Below are positions 16,881 to 23,749 of a stretch of 24,942 nt of DNA, one piece after another (positions within the stretch are counted from its first letter, which is position 1; the number at the start of each line of letters is the position of its first letter). Origin of the DNA: Sphingopyxis sp. UBA6723 (GTDB taxonomy: Bacteria; Pseudomonadota; Alphaproteobacteria; Sphingomonadales; Sphingomonadaceae); contig NZ_DKIH01000003.1 in NCBI RefSeq assembly GCF_002454115.1, positions 100,154 through 125,095 on the forward strand, written 5' to 3'. The notes under the pieces are model-generated. The model searched no databases, was not told the origin of the DNA, and saw nothing but the letters and a program-made list of their open reading frames with translations. A program made the translations under genes and the position numbers.

Positions 16881-17312
16881 ATGGCTAAGAAGATCAGCGG
16901 CTATATCAAGCTGCAAGTTCCGGCGGGGACCGCAAACCCCTCGCCGCCGCTCGGGCCGGCCCTCGGCCAGCGCGGTGTCAACATCATGGAATTCTGCAAG
17001 GCGTTCAACGCCGCGACCGATTCCTTGGAAAAGGGCACCCCGACCCCGACCATCATCACCGTGTTCGCCGACAAGAGCTTTTCGTTCGTCACGAAAACGC
17101 CGCCGGCGACCTATCTGATCAAGAAGGCCGCAAACCTGAAGTCGGGTTCGAAAGAGCCGGGCAAGATCAGCGGCGGCAAGATCGCCCGCTCGAAACTGAC
17201 CGAAATCGCCGAGATCAAGATGAAGGATCTCAACGCGAACGATCTGGAACAAGCGACGAAGATCATCGAGGGCAGTGCGCGCTCGATGGGCCTCGAAGTG
17301 ACGGAGGGCTGA
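16881..17312 (+). CDS. rplK: 50S ribosomal protein L11
   Basis: The 143-residue protein has the expected length and signature: N-terminal KLQVPAGTANPSPPLGPALGQ, the middle FCKAFNAAT, and the C-terminal rRNA-binding IIEGSARSMGLEV. L11 forms the GTPase-associated centre on 23S rRNA and is needed for (p)ppGpp response through RelA. AGGAGG lies 6 nt before the ATG. It is followed by rplA after 4 nt. The upstream 165 nt separate it from the thioesterase gene and may contain a promoter, but none is clear. Confidence 0.98.
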   Translation: MAKKISGYIKLQVPAGTANPSPPLGPALGQRGVNIMEFCKAFNAATDSLEKGTPTPTIITVFADKSFSFVTKTPPATYLIKKAANLKSGSKEPGKISGGKIARSKLTEIAEIKMKDLNANDLEQATKIIEGSARSMGLEVTEG

Positions 17313-17316
17313 TCCG

Positions 17317-18015
17317 ATGGCCAAGCTGACCAAGAAGCAGAAGTCCCTCGAGGGCAAGGTGGACAGCCTCAAGCTGCACACCGTCGACGAAGCGCTCAAG
17401 ACCGTGCGCGAGCTGGCCTCGGCCAAGTTCGACGAAACGCTCGAAGTTGCGCTCAACTTGGGTGTCGATCCGCGCCACGCCGACCAGATGGTCCGCGGCG
17501 TCGTGACGCTGCCCGCCGGGACCGGCAAGGACGTCAAGGTCGCCGTGTTCGCGCGCGGCGACAATGCCGACAAGGCGCTGGCCGCCGGTGCCGACAAGGT
17601 CGGTGCCGAAGACCTGATGGAAGACATGCTCGCGGGCAACCTCGACTATGGCCGCGTCATCGCGACGCCGGACATGATGGGCATCGTCGGCCGCCTCGGT
17701 AAGACGCTGGGTCCGAAGGGCCTGATGCCGAACCCGAAGCTGGGCACCGTGACTCCGAACGTCGCCGAAGCCGTGAAGGCCGCCAAGGGTGGTCAGATCG
17801 AATTCCGCGTCGAAAAGGCAGGCATCATCCACGCCGGTCTGGGCAAGCTGTCGTTCGGCGAGGAAAAGCTCCGCCAGAACTTCGACGCCTTCGTCGACGC
17901 GATCGTCAAGGCGAAGCCGGCTGGCGCGAAGGGCAAATATGTCCGCAAGATCGCGCTGTCGTCGTCGATGGGCCCGGGCGTCAAGGTCGATACGGCCGAC
18001 GTCACCGGCGCCTGA
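17317..18015 (+). CDS. rplA: 50S ribosomal protein L1
   Basis: The 232-residue product matches L1 in length and in its core: TLPAGTGKDVKVAVFARG in domain II, and the signature GKTLGPKGLMPNPKLGTVT (about 128-146). L1 builds the ribosomal L1 stalk and, in many bacteria, represses its own operon by binding the mRNA leader. The start is 4 nt after rplK with GGAGG overlapping the rplK end. A strong terminator follows, so transcription does not continue to rplJ, which lies 6.2 kb away. Confidence 0.98.
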   Translation: MAKLTKKQKSLEGKVDSLKLHTVDEALKTVRELASAKFDETLEVALNLGVDPRHADQMVRGVVTLPAGTGKDVKVAVFARGDNADKALAAGADKVGAEDLMEDMLAGNLDYGRVIATPDMMGIVGRLGKTLGPKGLMPNPKLGTVTPNVAEAVKAAKGGQIEFRVEKAGIIHAGLGKLSFGEEKLRQNFDAFVDAIVKAKPAGAKGKYVRKIALSSSMGPGVKVDTADVTGA

Positions 18016-18037
18016 TTTCGCGTCGCACTGAATTAGG

Positions 18038-18068
18038 AAAGGGCCGGGGGAAACTCCGGCCCTTTTCT
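18038..18068 (+). terminator. Rho-independent terminator of rplKA
   Basis: AAAGGGCCGG pairs perfectly with CCGGCCCTTT around an 8-nt loop and ends in TTTTCTT. It starts 22 nt after the rplA stop. Confidence 0.92.
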
Positions 18069-18098
18069 TATGGGCGGCGGTGGGCTCCGCATCAATTT

Positions 18099-18176
18099 CG
18101 TCATCCCGGCGAAGGCCGGGATCTCACTCTCTCGTATCATCGCACCGGCGAGATCCCGGCCTTCGCCGGGATGACG
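18099..18176. repeat. 78-bp inverted-repeat element, CGTCATCCCGG...CCGGGATGACG
   Basis: The arms CGTCATCCCGGCGAAGGCCG and their complement are joined by about 30 nt; the inner GGGATCTCAC/GCGAGATCCC continue the pairing. It lies between the convergent rplA and ccmB genes. The outer CGTCATCCCGG end is shared with the 148-220 element while the inner sequence differs. Confidence 0.85.
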
Positions 18177-18199
18177 GGACTATTGACGCCCGCCACCGC

Positions 18200-18847
18200 T
18201 TACTCCCTCAACCCCCGCATCGCCGCCCCCGCCGCAAACGGCCCGATCATCGTCAGCAGCAAACTCGTCGCGCCAAGCAATTTCATCGCCCCGCGCCCCG
18301 ACGGGTCGAGCATCCCGGCGCCAAAGATCAGCAGCGGCACCGCCAGCGGCAGCACCAGCAGCCCGCCGATCGCGCTTCCGCCCTTCAGCCCCGCGGTCAG
18401 CGCCGCGCTTAGCACCGCCAGCGACGCCAGCGCCGGGATCGCAATCGCAATGCCGACCGCCAGCACCTCAACCCGCGCCGCGTCCTGCGCCAGCAACGCC
18501 GCCGCCGGGAACAAGGCGATCATCAGCGGCAAGCCGAACGCAATCGCATGCGCCACGATCTTCACCGCCGCGATCACCTCGTCGGCGATGCCGCGCACCG
18601 CGAGTTGGTCGAGCACCCCGGCGTCGCGGTCGGGGCGCACCAGCCGGTCGATCGGCAGCAACGCCGCGAGCAGCGCCGCCACCCACACCATCCCGCCGCC
18701 CGCGCGCCGCAGCAACGGCGCGTCCGGCCCCACCGCAAAAGGAAAGGCGGTCGCGACGAGCAGGAAGAACAGCACCGGCAACCACAATGCCCCGCTGCCC
18801 CACGCCCGCCGCAGGTCGCGCCAGAACAGGGCGAGCAGGGTGGTCAC
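18200..18847 (-). CDS. ccmB: Heme exporter protein CcmB (cytochrome c maturation)
   Basis: The 215-residue membrane protein is the permease of the CcmAB ABC complex in system I cytochrome c maturation, which releases holo-CcmE from CcmC. The N-terminus (LLALFWRDLRRAW) and about six membrane spans are typical, as is the segment DRDAGVLDQLAVRG after the second span. Length matches the family (about 220). Its ATG overlaps the ccmA stop by 4 nt (ATGA), showing translational coupling. ccmC, ccmD and ccmE are not in the window. Confidence 0.92.
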   Translation of the reverse strand: MTTLLALFWRDLRRAWGSGALWLPVLFFLLVATAFPFAVGPDAPLLRRAGGGMVWVAALLAALLPIDRLVRPDRDAGVLDQLAVRGIADEVIAAVKIVAHAIAFGLPLMIALFPAAALLAQDAARVEVLAVGIAIAIPALASLAVLSAALTAGLKGGSAIGGLLVLPLAVPLLIFGAGMLDPSGRGAMKLLGATSLLLTMIGPFAAGAAMRGLRE

Positions 18848-19428
18848 GCCAACGCCCCCATATCCAGCTCCGCCAGATCGCCAATTCCCACCGCAAAATG
18901 CGACGCCAGCAACACCGCGCCACCATTATCCCGATGCGCCGCAATCGCCGCCACCAGCCGCGCCTGCGCCGCATCGTCCATCCCGTTTGCGGGCTCGTCG
19001 AGCAGCCAGATCGGCGCCCCGCTTGCGATCACCCGCACCATCGCGGCGCGCTTGCGTTGCCCGGTCGACAGCATCGCGACCGGCACGTCGCTTAGCGGCG
19101 CCAGCGCCATCGCCGCCATCGCGCGGTCGACCGCATGGCCGTCAACCGTGTCGACGCGCGCCCAGAAATCGAGCGCGCGGCGCAGCGGCATTTCCGCATC
19201 GAGCGCCGATGCTTCGTCGATCAGCGCGCAGCGCCCGCGCCGCTCGACCGTCCCCGCCGCGGCGCGCAGCAGTCCTGCGGCCAACCGGATCAGGCTCGAC
19301 TTGCCCGCGCCATTCGGGCCGCGCAGCCACAAAGCCTCGCCGGGTTTGAGCGCCAGCGACAGATTCTCGAACAACAGCCGCTCGCCGCGGATGCACGCCA
19401 CGCCATCGAGCCGCAGCAGCTCGCTCAC
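18844..19428 (-). CDS. ccmA: Heme exporter ATP-binding protein CcmA
   Basis: The 194-residue ABC ATPase powers the CcmAB complex. Walker A GPNGAGKS is at 37-44, the signature LSTGQRKR at 120-127, Walker B WLLDEP at 141-146, and the switch His at 177 (ASHF). The signature reads LSTGQ rather than LSGGQ, which is usual for CcmA. Translation starts at GTG, whose bases overlap the TGA of the upstream metallopeptidase gene (GTGA). This start is fixed by the overlap and by the MSELLRLDG family N-terminus. It is a short ATPase, normal for CcmA (about 200). Confidence 0.93.
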   Translation of the reverse strand: MSELLRLDGVACIRGERLLFENLSLALKPGEALWLRGPNGAGKSSLIRLAAGLLRAAAGTVERRGRCALIDEASALDAEMPLRRALDFWARVDTVDGHAVDRAMAAMALAPLSDVPVAMLSTGQRKRAAMVRVIASGAPIWLLDEPANGMDDAAQARLVAAIAAHRDNGGAVLLASHFAVGIGDLAELDMGALA

Positions 19429-19844
19429 GCCATATCTTCCAGGGCGTGCATATCATCGTCCGAAAAGCCGAAATGATGCCCGATCTCATGGATCAGCACA
19501 TGCCGCACCAGCCGGTCGAGCCGCTCACCGGTCTCGATCCATTCGACCAAGATCGGAATGCGGTACAGCGTCACCCGGTCGGGCATCCCGCCGCTCTGAT
19601 CGATGCTGCGCTCTGTCAGCGGGCGGCCTTCGTACAGCCCGGTCAGGTCATAGGGATGCTCGATGTCGAGCGATTTCAGCACCTCGTCGTCGGCAAATTC
19701 TTCGATCGCGATCACCACGCCCTGAATGTGCGGCAGAAACACCGCGGGCATCGTGTCGAGCGCGACCTCGGCCATCGCGAACATCGCATCGGCATCGGGG
19801 GCGGTTCCGGTCCATCCGGCTGGCAGGCTGCTCTTGTCGCTCAT
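19425..19844 (-). CDS. Zincin-like metallopeptidase family protein (DUF1025/MMP type)
   Basis: The 139-residue protein ends in the zinc-binding motif HEIGHHFGFSDDDMHALE, with His119, Glu120 and His123 as expected for a minimal zincin (HExxH) and a downstream acidic residue as possible third ligand. Before it lie the family segment VVIAIEEFADDE and LTGLYEGRPLTERS. No substrate is known for this family. It has no signal peptide, so it is cytosolic. The ATG at 19844 is chosen because GAAGGGCGCG lies just upstream and the family N-terminus fits. The stop overlaps ccmA by 4 nt, making a tightly coupled three-gene unit. Confidence 0.88.
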   Translation of the reverse strand: MSDKSSLPAGWTGTAPDADAMFAMAEVALDTMPAVFLPHIQGVVIAIEEFADDEVLKSLDIEHPYDLTGLYEGRPLTERSIDQSGGMPDRVTLYRIPILVEWIETGERLDRLVRHVLIHEIGHHFGFSDDDMHALEDMA

Positions 19845-19895
19845 CGCGCCCTTCCTTATGGCGGCGGCACGGCCTTTACCAGCGGGAGAAAATTC

Positions 19896-20183
19896 ATGGT
19901 CCAGAAACTCGACGACGACGCCCGCACCGCCTTGCTCGTGCGTTTCCCCGCGTGGACGCACGAACCGACCCGCGACGCGATCACCCGCCGGTTCGAATTC
20001 GATGATTTCGCAAAGGCGTTCGGCTTCATGACCAGCGTCGCGATCATCGCCGAGAAAATGGACCATCATCCTGAATGGTCGAACGTCTATAACCGCGTCG
20101 ACATCCTGCTGACGACGCACGACGCCGACGGCCTGTCGGAGCGCGATGCCAAGCTGGCCGAAGCCATCGAGCGGCTGCTCTGA
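19896..20183 (+). CDS. 4a-hydroxytetrahydrobiopterin dehydratase (PCD/DCoH family)
   Basis: The 95-residue enzyme dehydrates the 4a-carbinolamine formed by aromatic amino acid hydroxylases and regenerates the pterin cofactor. The family signature EKMDHHPEWSNVYNRV is at residues 53-68: His57, His58 and Pro59, then Trp61, Tyr65, His75 and Asp84 at the conserved spacing. Length is normal. The ATG at 19896 follows GGGAGAAAATTC. The open frame continues upstream, but only as antisense of the metallopeptidase gene. No phenylalanine hydroxylase gene is nearby. It forms a small operon with the next gene, 4 nt away. Confidence 0.93.
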   Translation: MVQKLDDDARTALLVRFPAWTHEPTRDAITRRFEFDDFAKAFGFMTSVAIIAEKMDHHPEWSNVYNRVDILLTTHDADGLSERDAKLAEAIERLL

Positions 20184-20187
20184 TCGC

Positions 20188-20829
20188 ATGATCCGCTTCG
20201 ACCCCTCGCACCAGCTGCTCGCCATCGGGGTCGCGATCCTCGCCGGGTTTGTCGATGCCATCGGCTTCGTCGAATCGGCGGGCTTTTTCGTGTCGTTCAT
20301 GACCGGCAATTCGACCCGGCTCGCGGTCGGGCTGGCCGAGGGGCAGCACGCCGCACTGGTCGCCGCGATTATCATTGCCGTCTTTGTCACCGGCGTGGTC
20401 GCCGGGTCGCTCGTCGGCGCGCATGCCGGGCGGCGACGGACTCCCGCGGTGCTGCTCGGCGTCACCATCTTGCTGGCTATCGCGACCGTGCTGCGGTTCG
20501 ACGGCGAGGATTGGAGTGCGATCCTGTCGCTTGCCCTTGCGATGGGCGTTGCAAACGCCGCCATCGCGGGTCGCGACGGGGCGGTGATCGGCGTCACCTA
20601 CATGACCGGCACGTTGGTCCAGATGGGGCAAAAGATTGCCAATGCCTTGCGCGGCGAGGGCGATCGGCGCTGGCTCCACCACCTCGGCCTGTGGGCAGCG
20701 CTGGTTGGCGGCGCCCTCCTCGGCGCGCGCGCGGTCATCTGGTCGCCATTGCTGGCCTATGCGCTCGCCGTTGCGCTGGCCGCGGTGCTGGCGCTGCGCG
20801 CTGGCTGGATCGTCCGCAATGCAAGGTAG
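20188..20829 (+). CDS. DUF1275 (YoaK-like) membrane protein
   Basis: The 213-residue protein has about six membrane spans. Family motifs are GFVDAIGFVESAGFFVSFMTGN near the N-terminus (about 20-41) and AGRDGAVIGVTYMTGTL (about 128-144), the paired GFxD and TYMTG blocks of DUF1275. The function of this family is unknown; it is often annotated as a predicted membrane protein, and a transport role is suspected only. The ATG lies 4 nt after the dehydratase stop, so the two genes are co-transcribed. No strong ribosome site is seen, consistent with coupling. Confidence 0.9.
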   Translation: MIRFDPSHQLLAIGVAILAGFVDAIGFVESAGFFVSFMTGNSTRLAVGLAEGQHAALVAAIIIAVFVTGVVAGSLVGAHAGRRRTPAVLLGVTILLAIATVLRFDGEDWSAILSLALAMGVANAAIAGRDGAVIGVTYMTGTLVQMGQKIANALRGEGDRRWLHHLGLWAALVGGALLGARAVIWSPLLAYALAVALAAVLALRAGWIVRNAR

Positions 20830-20926
20830 CGATCTTCATCGAACCGTCCAATTGCCACTCCGAAGCTGTTGCTTCACGCGATTCTCACGGCGCATCTTGC
20901 GCTCATGTCACACCGGCCTCAAAGGC

Positions 20927-20943
20927 AGGAAAAATTTTTTCCT
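20927..20943. promoter_or_regulatory. A/T-rich palindrome in the permease leader
   Basis: AGGAAAAATTTTTTCCT is a near-perfect inverted repeat just before the AGGAG ribosome-binding site of the permease gene. In GC-rich DNA it stands out. It might be a protein site or an mRNA hairpin close to the start; no known riboswitch fold was recognised. Confidence 0.35.
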
Positions 20944-20960
20944 TTAGGAGAGGGCTCCCC

Positions 20961-22358
20961 ATGTCAGACAGCTTGCTGCGCCGTAAACCAATCGTTCCGG
21001 AAAAGCAGGAGGGGCATGGGCTCGCCCGCACCCTCGGCTGGCCGCACCTGATCGCGCTTGGCGTCGGGGCGATCGTCGGCACCGGCATCCTGACCCTGAT
21101 CGGGGTGGGCGCCGACAAGGCTGGTCCGGCCGTCATCCTCGCCTTTGGCATCGCGGGCCTGATCTGCGCCTGCGCCGCGCTCGCTTACGCCGAAATGGCG
21201 ACGATGATCCCTGCTTCGGGCAGCGCCTACACTTACTCCTATGTCGTGATCGGCGAACTCATCGCCTGGGTGGTCGGGTGGAGCCTGATCCTCGAATACT
21301 CGCTGGTGGTCAGCGCGGTCGCAGTTGGCTGGTCGGGCTATGCCGCGCCCTTGCTCGAAGCCTGGGCGGGCGTGCCGATGGCGTTGATGCAGGGGCCGGA
21401 ACTCGGCGGCGTCGTCAACCTGCCTGCGATCGCGATCATCGCGGTCGTCGCTGGATTGCTGCTCGTCGGCACGCGCGAAAGCGCGACGCTTAACGCGATC
21501 CTGGTGATCGTGAAGGTCATCGCGCTGGTGATCTTCGTCGCGGTTGCGCTCCCCGCGTTCAACGCCGCCAATCTCGAACCGTTCAGCCCCTATGGCTTTG
21601 CCAAGCATATGGGTCCCGACAACGTCGAGCGCGGCGTCATGGCCGCCGCCGCGATCATCTTTTTCGCCTTCTACGGCTTCGACGCGATCGCCACCGCCGC
21701 CGAGGAAACGCGCAACCCCGACCGCGATCTGAAAATCGGCATCGTCGGGTCGATGTTCGTCTGCGTCGTCATCTATATCGCGGTTGCGGTCGCTGCGGTC
21801 GGCGCCATCGCCTACACCCGCTTCGCCAACAGCCCCGAACCGCTGGCGCTGATCCTGCGCGAACTCGGCAGCCCGCTCGCGGCGCAATATCTCGCGGTGT
21901 CGGCGATCATCGCGCTGCCCACGGTGATCCTCGCCTTCTTCTACGGCCAGAGCCGCATCTTCTTCACCATGGCGCGCGACGGTTTGCTGCCGGCCAGCCT
22001 CGCGACCCTGTCGTCGCGCGGCACCCCGGTGCGGATCACCATCTTCACCGCGCTCGTCGTTGCGGTGCTCGCAGGCTTCATCCCGCTCGGCGAACTGGCG
22101 GCGCTCGCCAATGCCGGGACGCTTGCGGCGTTCACGGCGGTATCCATCTGCATGCTGATCATGCGCGTCCGCGCCCCCGACGCCCCGCGCACCTTCCGCG
22201 CCCCGATGCCGTGGGTGATCGGCGGCATCGCGGTGTTCGGCTGCATCTATCTGTTCTTCAGCCTGCCGACGCAGACGCAGCTGTGGTTCCTGGTATGGAA
22301 CGTCGTCGGGCTGGGGGTCTATTTCCTCTACGCCCGGCGGAATGCGGTGGTTGGTTAG
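20961..22358 (+). CDS. APC superfamily amino acid permease (CAT-like)
   Basis: The 465-residue inner membrane transporter has about 12 spans. The first span carries the unwound-helix motif GVGAIVGTGILTLIG (about 33-47), followed by ACAALAYAEMATMIPASGSAYTYSY in two blocks, both typical of the cationic amino acid transporter/YhdG-like branch. The segment FFAFYGFDAIATAAEETRNP (about 235-254) is the family signature in span 6. The substrate is probably an amino acid, but which one is not visible. The ATG at 20961 follows AGGAGAGGG. It lies 131 nt after the DUF1275 gene and may have its own promoter. Confidence 0.92.
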   Translation: MSDSLLRRKPIVPEKQEGHGLARTLGWPHLIALGVGAIVGTGILTLIGVGADKAGPAVILAFGIAGLICACAALAYAEMATMIPASGSAYTYSYVVIGELIAWVVGWSLILEYSLVVSAVAVGWSGYAAPLLEAWAGVPMALMQGPELGGVVNLPAIAIIAVVAGLLLVGTRESATLNAILVIVKVIALVIFVAVALPAFNAANLEPFSPYGFAKHMGPDNVERGVMAAAAIIFFAFYGFDAIATAAEETRNPDRDLKIGIVGSMFVCVVIYIAVAVAAVGAIAYTRFANSPEPLALILRELGSPLAAQYLAVSAIIALPTVILAFFYGQSRIFFTMARDGLLPASLATLSSRGTPVRITIFTALVVAVLAGFIPLGELAALANAGTLAAFTAVSICMLIMRVRAPDAPRTFRAPMPWVIGGIAVFGCIYLFFSLPTQTQLWFLVWNVVGLGVYFLYARRNAVVG

Positions 22359-22364
22359 TAGCAT

Positions 22365-22457
22365 CCGTCGCCCCCGCGAAGGCGGGGGCCGCTGTCATTC
22401 TACACAGAGGTGACTGGTCTAGGCCGCCGGCGGCCCCCGCCTTCGCGGGGGCGACGG
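22365..22457. repeat. 93-bp inverted-repeat element, CCGTCGCCCCCGCG...CGCGGGGGCGACGG
   Basis: The arms CCGTCGCCCCCGCGAAGGCG and their complement flank about 50 nt. The element fills the gap between the convergent permease and zinc-ribbon genes and could terminate both transcripts. The core CCCCCGC-GAAG-GCGGGGG is the same type as in the 5571-5650 element. Confidence 0.85.
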
Positions 22458-22460
22458 CTT

Positions 22461-22781
22461 TCAGTCGAACAACTCGCTCAAAAAGCTCTTCTTGTAATTC
22501 TTCTTGTATGGCTTGCTGCCATAATAGCGGTCGTCATGGCCATGCTCACGATACTGCGGCGGCTGCTGATAGGGCTGCTGCGGCGACGGAGGCGGCGGGG
22601 CCGAGGCGCGCGGGGCAGGGGCGGCGACTGCTTCGCTGCGCTCGATAATCTTGTCCAGCTCGCCGCGGTCCAGCCATACGCCGCGGCATTGCGGACAATA
22701 GTCGATTTCGATCCCCTGCCGCTCCGACATCGTCAAATTCACGCGGCAGGTCGGGCACAGCAGGCCTTGGGGCTCGGTCAC
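22461..22781 (-). CDS. TFIIB-type zinc-ribbon protein
   Basis: The 106-residue protein begins with a zf-TFIIB zinc ribbon: CPTC (Cys9, Cys12) and CPQC (Cys29, Cys32), followed by RGVWLDRGELDKII, which is the family hallmark. The rest is a low-complexity Pro/Gln/Tyr linker (about 52-82) and a basic tail (YKKNYKKSFLSELFD). The function of this family is not established. The GTG at 22781 is chosen because AAAGGATCC precedes it and the conserved segment starts a few residues later; the ATGs further upstream would add unrelated residues. Single gene, separated from the XRE gene by a terminator. Confidence 0.82.
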   Translation of the reverse strand: MTEPQGLLCPTCRVNLTMSERQGIEIDYCPQCRGVWLDRGELDKIIERSEAVAAPAPRASAPPPPSPQQPYQQPPQYREHGHDDRYYGSKPYKKNYKKSFLSELFD

Positions 22782-22874
22782 GGAGGATCCTTTCGTCGGT
22801 TGCGAATACGGCAGCTGAAAAAGCCGCCGCCTGGTCCAACGCATCATTGCAGATTCGCGTTCCGCGTCAAACCG

Positions 22875-22913
22875 GCAAAGGAAACCCCGCTCCGACCGGG
22901 GGGCGGAGCGGGG
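22875..22913 (-). terminator. Rho-independent terminator of the DUF2975-XRE operon
   Basis: Read on the minus strand, CCCCGCTCCG pairs with CGGAGCGGGG around a 9-nt loop and is followed by TTTCCTTT. It lies 24 nt after the XRE stop codon. Confidence 0.8.
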
Positions 22914-22936
22914 TCAGGTTGGTCGGGGAGGCGGCG

Positions 22937-23146
22937 TCAGCGTTCGGGTTCGAACGCCAACAGATCGCCCGGCTGGCATTCCAGTTCGGTGCAAATCGCC
23001 TCCAGCGTCGAAAAGCGCATCGCCTTGGCCTTGCCGGTTTTCAGGATCGACAGATTGGCCAATGTGATCCCGATCCGGTCGGACAGGTCGGTCAGCGTCA
23101 TCCGTTTGGCGTGCAGCAGGTCATCCAGTTTCACGACGATCGCCAT
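22937..23146 (-). CDS. XRE/Cro-family helix-turn-helix regulator
   Basis: The 69-residue protein is almost entirely a Cro/CI-type HTH domain: LTDLSDRIGITLANLSILKTGKAKAMRF (two helices plus recognition helix, about 18-45), then LEAICTELECQPGDLL, the conserved end. It matches the YozG-like small regulators that pair with DUF2975 proteins. The ATG overlaps the upstream stop as TGATG, with GAGGGGACC as ribosome site; the GTG directly before it is less likely. It is probably an autoregulator of this two-gene operon through the repeated motif near the promoter. Confidence 0.92.
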   Translation of the reverse strand: MAIVVKLDDLLHAKRMTLTDLSDRIGITLANLSILKTGKAKAMRFSTLEAICTELECQPGDLLAFEPER

Positions 23147-23670
23147 CACACGGTCCCCTCCAGCTCATCGCGCATTGCTGCGCCCTGTTCGAACACCGTG
23201 GCCAGGACAAATGCGAGCAGGATGGCGAGCAGGCTGCCGATCGAAATCCCGCCCATCTGGCTGAAATCGCTGCTCGCCTTTGCAATGCTGCTGGCGGTCC
23301 AATGCAGCGGAATAGCCAGCAACTGGATCGCAACCAGCGCCCAGCCGATCCGGCGCAGCCGCGCGGCATTGTCGATGACGAAGGGATCATGCGCGGCACT
23401 GGCGACCAGCGCCTGCAACTGGCGAATGACATAGCCCGCCGCGGCCAGGATCGCGATAAGCAACAGCATCAGGACGCTTAGGGGAAATCGCATGGTCGTC
23501 GCGTCGATGAACATGGGGCTGTTGCGAATTTCGGCCATCACGTCGGGCCAGGCGACAACCAGTGCGACCGTGACCCCGGCGACGATAAACGCCGACGCGA
23601 TAATCAGCCCCAGCGTCAGCCAGAGCAAGCCGCGTGTCGCGCGGAGGAGAGTGGGATTGGTGGTGGGCAT
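23146..23670 (-). CDS. DUF2975 membrane protein
   Basis: The 174-residue protein has four predicted membrane spans: about 15-40, 62-82, 108-128 and 143-163. DUF2975 features include DPFVIDNAARLRRIGWALV, the conserved loop after span 2. The family's function is unknown; it usually lies directly before a small XRE regulator, as here. The ATG at 23670 follows GGAGAACGAC, which also contains one copy of the repeated motif. It is the first gene of the operon and is preceded by a strong promoter candidate. Confidence 0.9.
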   Translation of the reverse strand: MPTTNPTLLRATRGLLWLTLGLIIASAFIVAGVTVALVVAWPDVMAEIRNSPMFIDATTMRFPLSVLMLLLIAILAAAGYVIRQLQALVASAAHDPFVIDNAARLRRIGWALVAIQLLAIPLHWTASSIAKASSDFSQMGGISIGSLLAILLAFVLATVFEQGAAMRDELEGTV

Positions 23671-23673
23671 GTC

Positions 23674-23749
23674 GTTCTCCGATAAGTGGTTTATCGAAGA
23701 ACAATATATTGTGAGTCGTGCTTATCGTCAATCAATAATATCGAAGAAC
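23674..23749. promoter_or_regulatory. Three copies of an 11-bp motif around the DUF2975-XRE promoter
   Basis: TATCGAAGAAC occurs exactly at 23692-23702 and 23739-23749, and as an inverted near-copy (GTTCTCCGATA, one mismatch) at 23674-23684. The first two flank the promoter hexamers, and the third covers the ribosome-binding site. Copies 23674-23684 and 23692-23702 form an inverted pair with a 7-nt centre. They are the best candidates for binding sites of the XRE regulator encoded by the operon. Confidence 0.55.
23703..23731 (-). promoter_or_regulatory. Promoter of the DUF2975-XRE operon (TTGACG-17-TATATT)
   Basis: On the minus strand the -35 box TTGACG (23731-23726) and -10 box TATATT (23708-23703) are separated by exactly 17 nt, close to the sigma-70 consensus. 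Transcription would begin about 25 nt before the start codon. Confidence 0.75.

Noticed and set aside
18171..20005. Long plus-strand frames across ccmB, ccmA and the metallopeptidase gene
   Set aside because: They are Ser/Arg/Pro-rich antisense frames; the minus strand has Walker motifs, HExxH and overlapping starts and stops.
20964..22364. 466-codon minus-strand frame opposite the permease gene
   Set aside because: It is Asp/Arg/His-rich without any domain, whereas the plus strand encodes a clear APC transporter.
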